A stretch of DNA of 64,000 nt from Cavia porcellus (lineage: Eukaryota > Chordata > Mammalia > Rodentia > Caviidae): positions 25,360,101 to 25,424,100 of the forward strand of contig NW_026947491.1 of the NCBI RefSeq assembly GCF_034190915.1, given 5' to 3'. Both the position numbers and the translations under genes were made by a program. Positions within the stretch are counted from its first letter, which is position 1. Each line of letters opens with the position of its first letter. This document shows positions 11,903-21,498 of this stretch, one piece after another. The notes below the pieces were generated by a model, which did not search any database, had not been told where the DNA came from, and worked only from the letters and a program-made list of their open reading frames with translations.

Positions 11903-13400
11903 GGTGGACAAATTATAGCAGAAAAGTGGAGTAGCAGGCATGACGCAGAGATGGTAAGCTATAGTCTTTAGTATAGACAGCTCTGAAGCACTATAAAAAA
12001 AGGCAGAGGTCATTGTTAATAGTGTATCAGGATTTAAAAGACAGAGTAGTCTTTTCGCCATATTTAGTTTGAATTTAATTTGTTCTGGTCTGTCCACTCA
12101 TGTCAGATTTGAGGTCACAGACATCTGACCCAAAAATAGCAGGTTATACCATGGTAACTGTCCTTACTTTCCTATTAACTTAAACTGAAATCCTGTATTA
12201 CTTACATTGTCTTACTATGACTGATCTTAATTGAATCCAATTCATAAGACCATGGATTTGCCTTGGCTGGTTTTATTTGAATTTGGTATGCTTGTTAGTA
12301 TCAACCCTAAAAGTAGAGGCAACTACTCTGAAGATGACAAGATGTAAAGGATATCCATACTAGTATTAATTATTAACAGCTCTCAAATCCTACAATGCTT
12401 TCAAAGTTGTGTTTTTATAAAAATAGGTAATACTATGTTTAACTGTATTAAGCCGATGATGTGGACGAATCTATTGAAAATAACAAGAGAAAACATAGTA
12501 ACTATGGAAGATCACCTATATTGTGGTCTTATATGTCTTATCTATTGCATGTTTTTCTAGGAATTTGTTTTGCTGTCTTGTTATGATTTGTTTTTCCCTA
12601 TAATACAGAGAGGATAGATATATATGTAGAAATTCTCATGAGTTTTTTAAAAAAAATTATGTACGGGAACAGATTATATAATGCAAGATGTAATGAACAG
12701 ATACTCTGAAGAAGAGACACTAAGAAACCCAATGCTAATTTTGTAGCATTATGATATAAATTCTAGCAGTACTGTTATTCACTGATCAGAATGATATTAG
12801 TCTAGTCTCTTAAGTTCAGTTTCAGCATATGTAGAGATGGGGACGGTACCACAAAGAGAATGAGAGATGCGATGGTAGTTATTATTGTCTTCCCCAATGT
12901 TAGATCTTGAAGACCTAAAAAGCCTTCATCATCCTGTAATGATTTGATTAGTTCTATAATATGCAATATGTATATAATGTGGGTGAAAATGGGGACAACT
13001 ATTTGTAAGAAACTAGAGACAGTTAGATAGACAGTGAAGATCTCCAGTGGACTTGCTTTGAAATCTGTATTTCTTTAAGTTGTTTTTTTAACTGTTTTGT
13101 TCTGTTTTGATATGTTCAATCTTACCCTCTTTGAGATGTAAAACAAGTGTGTAGGACTGATAACCATATCACTGAGTTTTTGTTTGATCATTGAGCAGAA
13201 CTGTTTGCAGTGTCACTTTTTGAATGTCATTTTAAATACTTTAATTTTGTAACCTGAACAGCTATTTCTAAGATAACAATATGTAACTTATTAACCAACG
13301 ATTTCTTACGGTTTATTTTTCTGTAATTTTGTATTATTTCTACCCTTTTTTATCTCCATGTATTTTTTTTGTTTCCTTTTCTTTAAATAAAAAAAAAAAG
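11583..13400 (+). mobile_element. 5'-truncated HAL1-like retrotransposon (ORF1-only LINE), plus strand
   Basis: The element starts inside an L1-type ORF1 and runs about 1.5 kb past its end without any ORF2 (endonuclease/reverse transcriptase) sequence. It ends in an A-rich tail at about 13389-13400. It is bounded by a 15-bp target-site duplication. The long AT-rich 3' region is homologous to those of the elements at 36109-37253 and 46837-49973, and to the segment inside the provirus at about 26654-27215. ORF1 followed directly by a 3' region defines a half-L1 (HAL1). Such elements depend on L1 enzymes supplied in trans. Family known, local subfamily not identified. Confidence 0.8.
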
Positions 13401-13415
13401 AGAGATGACAAGTGG
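13401..13415 (+). repeat. Target-site duplication (right) of HAL1-like copy
   Basis: Exact copy of 11568-11582. It follows the poly(A) tract and fixes the 3' end of the element. Confidence 0.9.
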
Positions 13416-15230
13416 CAAAAGTCAAATGCACATCTATTTAGTCCAAAGTCTGTTATTTGATACTATCTTCTAGAAACAACCATGTGGCTACATTTTTTTC
13501 TGTAATAAAATAAGATGTTCCTGGTCACTGGAGTATATTTGGAAGATAGGGGTAGACTCTTCAAAACCACTGAAGAAACTGCTTGTACTCTTAAATGAAC
13601 ATTCTTAAGTAAACTGCTTAACATGCCGTTACATATTACAAATTGTTTGACAGTACTTATACTCTTTGGATAACTTTTTGAGTGATTCATTCATTTTCTT
13701 GCCTTCAAAAACAAGTGTGACAAGAGCTATAAATACTTTTTAGTAGCGATCCCTAACCTATTCTAGGTATAGCTTCCTGGTAAATCTAAGGATCATAAAA
13801 GAAAGAGTTAATACTATTTTTCCAGAAGATGGATGCTGTTTTGATCAAATTTTACATGAGACTCTGTGATTGTATGGAAGCGAGGCAGTATAAGAAATTT
13901 TGTAGTTCATTGTAAAAATGATTTCTGGAGAAAGGACCAATATTTGATAATTTATGTTCTATAAAGACAAAATGCAGAATTTCATTTTGTTCAAGTTTTG
14001 CCTTTAACCTGTGGCTTTGGTTTGTGTGACACTCTTTCTGTATAGTATGCTTGTGCGTGCACACACACACACACAGTGAAAATGAAGTAACTCCCCCCCT
14101 GATGGTGTAACTTTTTGCTTTTAGCATTTTGGTCGGAAAGCAATTAATGCTAGTTGTCTATCCTTTGCAAGAAATGGTTCCTCACTGGGAAATTTTCTTC
14201 TTCTCCAGTTCACATGGATGAATTACTCAAGAGAGAGCCTAGTGTAAGTTTGACATATTGCAAAGGATCTGCACACTTACACTTACGCCCAAGAAAGTCT
14301 CGGTCACTACAGCTGCCTTAGGTCTGTGTGGTCTTCCATTCTGCAGTCGCTGAAGCCATTTGCATCTTCCACAGTGTTATTTTACCTGTATGAAAAACTG
14401 TGCATTTTAGTGTAGGAAAAAAGGGCGCAGTTTTGTGAGGCTTTTCATAACCACTAGTGCCACACAAATTACAGAAAATTCTGCTAGAAAATATGTCAGA
14501 GTTTTTCAGTCAGTTCCAAAGTGGTAAGACTAAGTGCGATGCTGCAGTTCCTAACTTGCAAACAAGACAGTAGTTTGTGTCTGCCACTTGGACACTGCAG
14601 CTGCAAGCCACCTGTCTGAGTGTCAACCCTTTCCGCAGAGCCACAGTTGTCAGTCTTCTGTCACCCCTCTTCCTCAGTGGCTGGCCTTGGAGGCTAACAG
14701 CAGGTCTGTAAAGAAGGAACAGAGACTAAGTGCCATAAGTCTAACGAAGAAAATTTAACACACATCTAACAGTGGGGAAAACGGGAATTCATTTTTCATA
14801 CCTAGGATATTTAGCAGGACTTCCTAGGGAAGTGGCATTTAAACTGAGACCTAAAATGAAGGCCAGAACCAGCTTTGGGAAGTGGGTTTTCGACAAAGAG
14901 AGCAGCAGAACTTTTACAAGGTCCTTTCTTCTTCACAGAAATCTTCTGAAGATTTCTTAGCAATGGTATAAAAATTACAAATATCAGTTATATTGTTTCA
15001 TGGAGCAATCTGAGATTCTCGCTTGTGTATTCAGTGAAACCTAACTTTTTGAAGTATTACTTTCTTGTGGTCCATGAAAATCACCCTTGTAATGCAGTTG
15101 GTTGTGGTAGTAGAAATTTGTATGTTTTACTGTATTCAGGAATTGAGGCTTGGCCAGGCCTGAAGCATTACAAAGGTCTTCCAGGCTGTGGAGAGAGGTT
15201 TATCAAGTAGCAATAGTAAAATATTATTTT
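13416..15230. other. Non-coding stretch with a short (CA)n
   Basis: A (CA)n run lies at about 14056-14074. No coding region or dispersed repeat was recognised; a 91-codon frame on the minus strand at 13852-14127 has no recognisable domain. Confidence 0.5.
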
Positions 15231-15392
15231 CTTTGTTGTTGTTGTTGTTTTTGAGATAGGGTCTCACTGTGTAGTTTAGGGTGGCCATGAACCCACTGTG
15301 TAGCCCAGGCTGGCCTCAAACTTGAGGCAGTTCTCCTGCCTCAGCCTCCTGAATGCTGAGATTGTAGTTGTGTGCCACCACACTTGGCAGTA
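15231..15392 (-). mobile_element. B1 SINE, minus strand
   Basis: Antisense B1 with a (GTT)n-expanded tail at 15231-15250. It is followed by 'gagatagggtctcactgtgt', 'agcccaggctggcctcaaac' and 'ctcctgcctcagcctcctga', and ends near 'accacacttgg'. A partial duplication of the 'cactgtgtag' block is visible inside it. Confidence 0.9.
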
Positions 15393-17573
15393 TTATTTTC
15401 TATGGTCTGCAAAGAACAAGTCTGGTAATATCTAATATTCCAGATGTGTTACTTAAAAATTCACATTCTACCTACCTATTCTGTTGATCTGAAGGCACAA
15501 AATTCCTGCTTTAATGATTAAAAGAGAAATGAGTAAAATATGGATATTAAAATCTTCTCAGTGTTTTAAGCTCTGGCTGTTTTGATAAGCATGTGATAAA
15601 GACAGTCAGGTGCTACTCAAAGCTACAGAAGATCTGTGACATGGGGAGAAAACCTCATGTGATCCTAAATTGGAATGAAATAATAGTAGCAATTCTCCCA
15701 TGTGGGGAGGAATATGAAGCTTTTGTAGGCCTGAAAGGGACTTAGTGTCTCCAGGACTCAGTGTCACAGGAAGTCTCAGGTGGCAGGAAGTACTGATTGC
15801 AGGAGGCTGCAGATAGTAAATGCTACAATGTAATGGGGTCCAGAGCTTATTCTTGCTTTGCCTCATCTTTTTTAAAAAAGGTGTTTTATTTTTATGGATT
15901 CTGGCTCCCAGATGCCCATTATGAAAAGCTATGCTTTCCTAATGTCAGTAGAGGCTGGACTGTGTATCTCACCGGTGGCGTCTCCTGGGAACAGAAGTGG
16001 AATAAGGTTGCAGTTCCTTAAAGGCTCACTCACATTCACTCACACCCTGGCTGTGATCGCCATGAAATGTGTCCTGAGAGACTGTCCTCAGCCTATGAGA
16101 ATGTCCCTCCTCACTTGTCTGCCTGACTTGTACCCAGCAACTAAGGATCCTGAGGTCCTTGCCTTTGTCCAAAGTTGGAGTGAGCAGCCTGCCTTTCATG
16201 ATGGTTTGGCCTTGAAGCCCAGTGACTTCTGTAGCTTACTTGAGAGTTTCAGATTGTTGTAATGCTCCTGCCAGATTTGATACTAAGAGCAGTTAAGACA
16301 TTGGATTCCAAAAGTGACACAAGAGTTTACCTGGAACAAATTCTTGGTTCATCCAGCCTACGGTAGATTGTGAAACTGCTGACATTTCCTAAACATTGGC
16401 CCATACCCTCATGGTGCAAGATGTAAGACTCTGAGAGCCACACTGCACCGCCCTGTGGATTAAGAGGCTTTCCCAGCAAGCCCATCCATGGCTGCCACCA
16501 ACAGCATGCACTGTCTCTGCTTCAGTGCTTTGGATACCTTTCAGGCAATCAAAGATACTGCTGACACCTAATGGTTTTACTCTCTAATGGGGAAATTAGG
16601 TCACTCCAACATTTAAGGAAGGAAAAGAAGAAGGAAACTGCTCAATTTTTAATAAAAGGAGGTATGGAGTAAGCAAATCCCAGAGTATGTACAAATGATG
16701 GACATAGCTGTAACTACAGCGGGTTTGGTGGAAGACTTGCTGACGTCTCAGTGTGGCCCAAAAGGCATAATGGGCAAGGCAGGATTTCATTTGGGCCTGG
16801 GATAGACTAATGGTCTTCAACCTCTCTTAGACACAAGGATTATCTAGGGAATATTTTAAAAATGCTATCCCACAGGCATAAAAGAGAATTGGAGATCCTA
16901 GAAGAAGGAAAAGAAGTTTAAAGAAACAAAGCTTATTTAGTTATGGTAAAAAAAAATGTTGGTATCAGGAGAGAAAGAGAAGACAGAAAGAAACATCAGC
17001 TTTTATCTGATTTTTAGAAAGCCTTACAGGCAGGTCTGAGAATTTTGGAAACATGTTTTGCTATTTTCCCTCTATTCAGGACTATAGGGTATAGTCATGA
17101 TACCTGCTTTCATGAGATGTACTGGGATTTCCTCTGTGTCACATGACATCTCACTTCCCATTTCTGTTCCTACTTAGAAACATCAGTTTGACAGAGGGTA
17201 AGCATAGACACATGCTAATACCTTATCTGTTTCCTGTGTTTTTGAGTATAGGAGCCCCACAGTTACTGTGAGGGTGTGAGTCATAATCAGAAGTGCAGTT
17301 TTTGTGTAGTGTTCCCCTGAGTAATAGCCAGGAGGGGCTTCCAGAAGCATTATATTTAGTCTCTGAAGATAACACAGCCACCCTGAACACTCAGCCCTTC
17401 CTGAGCTCTCAGCCCATTTGGTGGGATGAGACCTAGCCCCAGCACCTCTGGAATTACAGATGTTTTCACAGTGGTTTCAGTCTGCTTGCTACTATGGTTG
17501 TCATAGTGTTTCAGCATTTTTCACGTCTTTTAAGGATGAGCTTGGATAAAATACAAGTTACTGTATTTTTAAT
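15393..17573. other. Non-coding stretch, no gene seen
   Basis: A 122-codon open frame at 15894-16262 on the plus strand has no recognisable domain, no splice sites and overlaps other frames. It is not called as a gene. No repeat family was assigned. Confidence 0.5.
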
Positions 17574-17579
17574 AGTGGG

Positions 17580-17617
17580 CTATACCAGACTAGTGGATAG
17601 ATAGATCTAGGAAAAAG
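17580..17617. repeat. 38-bp segment with an inverted copy 2 kb downstream
   Basis: The reverse complement of this segment matches 19573-19612 with very few differences. It includes a GATAGATAGAT core and 'ccagactagtgg'. See the finding on template switching. Confidence 0.8.
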
Positions 17618-17821
17618 CTATTAACAGCAGCAGAAACTGCCTGCTTTTCTTCCTCTGTACTGAAGTTTGAGGGTAAACTGAAGTTGAGGTGCCAGTGCAG
17701 CAGCCCCTCAGGACCCCATGACACTCCCATCATGCTGTCCACTCTGACCTGGCATCACCTGACAGCTGTATGCCAGACAGGGTGGTCTGCTGCATGGGCA
17801 TCCGAAGAGAGAACACATTAC

Positions 17822-17888
17822 CTGCAGAAGCTTCCTTGTGATCTTACGGGGTAGCCTGTCTGCTGTCTGGATGGAGTAGTTCACGAGG
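17822..17888 (-). other. Possible 67-bp exon-like island (weak)
   Basis: On the minus strand an open stretch encoding 'NYSIQTADRLPRKITRKLLQ' ends exactly at CAG|GTAATG, a good splice donor. An AG dinucleotide lies just upstream (ATAG|CCTCG), but it has no pyrimidine tract before it. The codons look less random than the surroundings. I do not recognise the peptide. It could be a real internal exon of a gene on the minus strand, an exon of a non-coding transcript, or chance. Confidence 0.15.
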
Positions 17889-18979
17889 CTATGCAAATAT
17901 CACAGCTGTTATCCTGGTTGTTCATCATTTCCATTTCTACTGTTGGATTTTACAAAAAGGGTTCTTTGAGTTCTATAAGAAGTACTATCCTTTTTATGCA
18001 GGTAGAATTAAGAAGTTAATTGAGAACTCTGATCTTGGGTTGAAAGCTAGAGAGAAGAAAAAAATAAAATAAAATAAACAGCAGAAGAGCCCGTTGTGAT
18101 CTTTCTCTTCCTGTTTGTAAACTGCCAATCAATTACAGAGTAAATGAACACTGAGGTGAGAGCTTCTTATAGAACCTGTGTGGCAGATTCTGGAAAGGAA
18201 GCTATCCTGTGCTACAATCTTTATCTGAAATATGGGATTGGACTAATTAGTAGGATTTAGTTTAGTAGTGGGTGGAAAATGAGCAAAATCACAGGAGCAT
18301 GTTCCAATGGTATAATGAAACTTTGGTGTGGCAAACATGGAACAGGTATGGGGAAAGCAGTGTACTTGATGTGGATTAGTCTGGGGAAGGACGCAGTAGT
18401 TGCAGGAGGGGAACAGGCCAGCCTAAGTAAGGTCCAGAGGCCCTGGAAAAATTTGGGTAGGTGATTCACACTGAGTGGAGGCAGAAGTGCCACACAGTAG
18501 AAAGAAGAAAACCCAAAGGGGATTTCATCAGAAGGGTCCAAGGATCACATAATGTTTCTAATTAAAAAGGAACATTATGGACCATATAGTTTAATGAATA
18601 ACAAAACATCATCTTCTGGCATCAGTGATTTCAGCAGTTACTACCATTAGAAATGTTCTGGCTTTATAAGTGTGTCCTTGAACTTCAGGTCTTCCCTCAC
18701 TACAAATGAAGCATATCACCTCAGTCTCAGGGTATTTACTGGAAGACGGAACTAGTTTGGCCCCAAATCATCTAGAACTGAGCCTAAGGGAACTGATTCC
18801 TTCCTTTAAGACAAGGCCCTTTTCATAGTTTGTGAAAGTTGGGTAGAGTTAGTCGGCGAAACAGTGAGTTCACCATCAAAGATGCAGGGAAGAAGCTGTT
18901 GCTGCCCTGGAACTTCTGAGTCTGCTGGTTAATGATCAGAGGTACTGGAGACCTTCCTTCCACCTCTGGCTGGAAAATG

Positions 18980-19242
18980 CTGTAAACATGAGTGTACATG
19001 TATCTGTGGAATATGGTGATTTTACTCTTTGGGGAAGATACCTGGAAGAGGGGTAGGTAGGTCAAGTGGAATTTCCAGTTTTAATTTTTTGATTTCCATA
19101 GTGGCTGTACTAGTTTACATTTCCACCAAACAGTGTAGAAGGGTTCCTTTTTCCCCACAGCCTTGCCAGCGTTTGTTATTATTAGCCATTCTTTCTGGGG
19201 TAACATAAAATCTCAGTGTCATTTGAACTTTTATTTCTGTAA
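18980..19242 (-). mobile_element. L1 remnant, 5' part in inverted orientation
   Basis: The plus strand reads as antisense L1 ORF2 3' end. Hallmarks are 'tccatagtggctgtactag', 'tttacatttccaccaaacag', 'gtgtagaagggttcc' and 'ccacagccttgccagc'. At about 19243 it switches abruptly to sense L1. This is the usual outcome of twin priming during L1 insertion. Frames are broken. Confidence 0.75.
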
Positions 19243-19470
19243 AGGCAGCCCAATTTATAATGGCTAAATTTTGGAAACAGCATATATGTCCATTGGGTAA
19301 GGAAATAAGAGTGGCTAAGGCAAATGTAGTATTTATATACAGTGGAGCGAGCACTGTTGTCTCATAAAGAAAGATAAACTTGAAACATTGATAGGCAGAT
19401 GATGCAACCTGAGACCATAATGTTAAGTGAAATAAGCCAGGACATCCAAGCTCAGATACCGCATGGTTTC
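19243..19470 (+). mobile_element. L1 remnant, 3' part in sense orientation
   Basis: The sense-strand L1 region is recognisable from 'cccaatttataatggctaaa' and 'catatatgtccattggg' to 'aatgttaagtgaaataagcc' and 'aggacatccaag', the segment just before the ORF2 end in mammalian L1. It continues the inverted 5' piece at 18980-19242, giving a head-to-head arrangement. Confidence 0.75.
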
Positions 19471-19472
19471 TC

Positions 19473-19501
19473 ATATTTCTCATACTACATATGAGAAATA
19501 T
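19473..19501. repeat. Short AT-rich hairpin
   Basis: 'atatttctcat' and 'atgagaaatat' are inverted repeats separated by only a few bases. They sit directly before the larger 27-bp hairpin. Confidence 0.8.
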
Positions 19502-19507
19502 ATAATA

Positions 19508-19565
19508 GAATATAGGTAATATATAGTAGTTGTGCTCCCACAACTACTATATATTACCTATATTC
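19508..19565. repeat. Perfect 27-bp stem hairpin with a 4-base loop
   Basis: Arm 19508-19534 begins 'gaatataggtaatat' and ends 'gtagttgtg'. It is the exact reverse complement of 19539-19565, with loop CTCC at 19535-19538. Such a short loop with no mismatch can extrude as a cruciform. Confidence 0.95.
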
Positions 19566-19572
19566 CCAACTA

Positions 19573-19612
19573 CTTTTTCCTAAATCTATCTATCCACTAG
19601 TCTGACCTGGTA
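19573..19612. repeat. Inverted copy of 17580-17617
   Basis: This 40-base segment is the near-exact reverse complement of sequence 2 kb upstream. It lies between the perfect hairpin and an (AT)n tract. Confidence 0.8.
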
Positions 19613-19642
19613 TATTACCTATATATATATATATATATATAT
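19613..19642. repeat. (TA)n microsatellite
   Basis: About 12 uninterrupted TA units, adjoining the hairpin cluster. Confidence 0.9.
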
Positions 19643-20524
19643 ACCTATGCAAAATAGAAGATAGATAAATAGGAAGAAGGGAGAAGTTCAAATAATTCTC
19701 CAAATTACCTAAATTGTCATTTCAAAACTGTTTTAAGGTATATTTGTTTAAAGTAGTTTGTTTCATTAATACTAATAGTTTCTTCAGCGCATTGTAAAGA
19801 GAATTTTGTGCTATTAGTTATTTCTCTCTTTGGGAGAATTGTTTTTTTTTTTTAATCTCTAATTACTTTGAAAACAGTGCTACACAGTATATGAACTATT
19901 GGTAATCTTTTATTATTTTGTTGTGAAATTTTGGGTTTTTCCCCAAAATAATGTATTTCCTTTTTGGCCACAAAGAAGGATACGTATGCATATACACAGG
20001 ACAAAATGTGAAAGAAAGGACAGTGAGCTAGATCCAATGAGCTGATTTCAGTCTTTGCCCTGCCCTCACTTACCGACAACAGGGAATCTGTGAACTTGAC
20101 ATGGCATTCGGTTTCTCATTTCTTATACTCTTCTTATTTTGGTACCACTATGTAGTCTCCTTGTGTCATGTGATTTCCTTGTCAGCACTGTTCACAGATG
20201 TTACCGTGGGCCGGAGGGTGCACAGGTGCTTTGTACATGACCAGTGCTCCAGTGAGGGAGCCAACTGAGAGCTGTCCAGTGTTGGGAACATGGGCGTGGC
20301 TGCTCTGAGGCTGACTTTGCCGGCAGCTCACACCAGTGATGTATATCTTCAGTAGAGCTGTGCACAAGTGACCATCTCTAGTTAGCAGTGATGTGTCCTT
20401 TATAAATTTAGAAATATAGCAGCATACATAAAAAGTACAAGAGAGTCTAGAGGCATCAGCTGTGATCACAGTAAATGACTGAATTTCCCACAACTACTTA
20501 GGGTTGCTATTAAATATTTATTTT

Positions 20525-20728
20525 TAAAGCAGTATTTGGGATTCAACCCAAGGCTCTTATATTGCGCTATATGCCTAGCCTCCCCTTTTTAAAAAAGTCT
20601 TATTTTGAAACAGGGTCTCACTTAGTCTCTGAACTGCCAATGGTAGAATCAAACTTGCAATACTCCTACCTCAGTCTCCCAGAATGTGGGTTAGCAGGAT
20701 TTGTGGGTGCCATCATATCCACCTGAAT
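20525..20728 (-). mobile_element. B1-ID dimer SINE, minus strand
   Basis: On the plus strand an antisense tRNA-derived (ID) half ('ttgggattcaacccaaggct', 'atatgcctagcc') is followed by an antisense B1 half ('aacagggtctcacttagt', 'tcagtctcccagaatg'). Read on the minus strand the order is B1 then ID, the known dimeric B1-ID arrangement. The copy is old and diverged. Confidence 0.7.
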
Positions 20729-20834
20729 GTTTTTTGATAACAAAATAGCAGAGTACTAAGCTGACCATCCCAAATTTGTTTAATTTTTTTAACTCATAAA
20801 AAGGTATCATTTATATTTATATAAATATATTTCT

Positions 20835-20906
20835 CTCTCTCCCCCTCCCTCCATCTCTCCTTCCCTTCCTGCTCCCCCCCTTTCCTCCATCCCTCCTTCT
20901 TGGGCT
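20835..20906. repeat. Pyrimidine-rich (CT)n/(CCCT)n low-complexity tract
   Basis: C/T-only sequence of about 70 bases, probably derived from the tail of the adjoining antisense B1. Confidence 0.8.
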
Positions 20907-20929
20907 TTCACACCAAACTATGTCTGGTT

Positions 20930-21053
20930 TTTATTTATTTATTTAAAGCCAGCATCTCCTAAGTTGCTAAGGTGCCCAGGGTGGGCTCCAACTTACACTT
21001 CAGCCTCCCAGAATGCTGGGATTGCAGGTGTGTGCCACAATACCTGGCCGGCA
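20930..21053 (-). mobile_element. B1 SINE, minus strand
   Basis: Antisense B1 features are 'ggtgcccagggtgggctcc', 'tcagcctcccagaatgctgg' and 'gattgcaggtgtgtgcc', ending 'acctggccgg'. A TTTA-rich tail lies on the left. Confidence 0.88.
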
Positions 21054-21415
21054 TGCTTCCCTTTATGAATATCTTGTGAACATTCTTAAATGAACAGTCA
21101 AGAGTACCCTCCTCCTACCCGTTTTCTAAGACTTCTGTAGAGTGCTTTGCTTTAATGCTTGCACCCCATTGTGCTCCACTGAAGACACACATCTTTGTCA
21201 GTGGGTGATAGCAGGTGCGTGTGCGTCTGCATTCAGGGAAGCTAAGTGCTGCAGCTAATACCTGCCTGGCCTGGGAGCAGAATGTGGTTGTCTGTTCTTC
21301 TGGCAGTAGCTCTGCCATGACTAGCAAGCAGGTTTCCTCACAGAATGGTGAATTGCTAGGAATCAGCTCTCTTCTACTGTTTGCATCATAGCTGTGGCAA
21401 AATCCAGTGGATCAG

Positions 21416-21498
21416 GGACAGGAATGTAGCTCAGTGACATTGTGCCTACCTGGCAAGTGTGAGGCCATGAGTTCAATCCTTGGTCAAAAAAAAAAAAA
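21416..21498 (+). mobile_element. ID SINE, plus strand
   Basis: tRNA-related SINE. The A box-like 'tgtagctcagtgac' and B box-like 'gagttcaatcctt' are visible. It ends in an A12 tail after 'ggtc'. The copy is diverged from the young ID copies at 56-61 kb. Confidence 0.85.

Noticed and set aside
15894..16262. 122-codon plus-strand frame
   Set aside because: No recognisable domain, and the Met start has no supporting context. It is probably chance.
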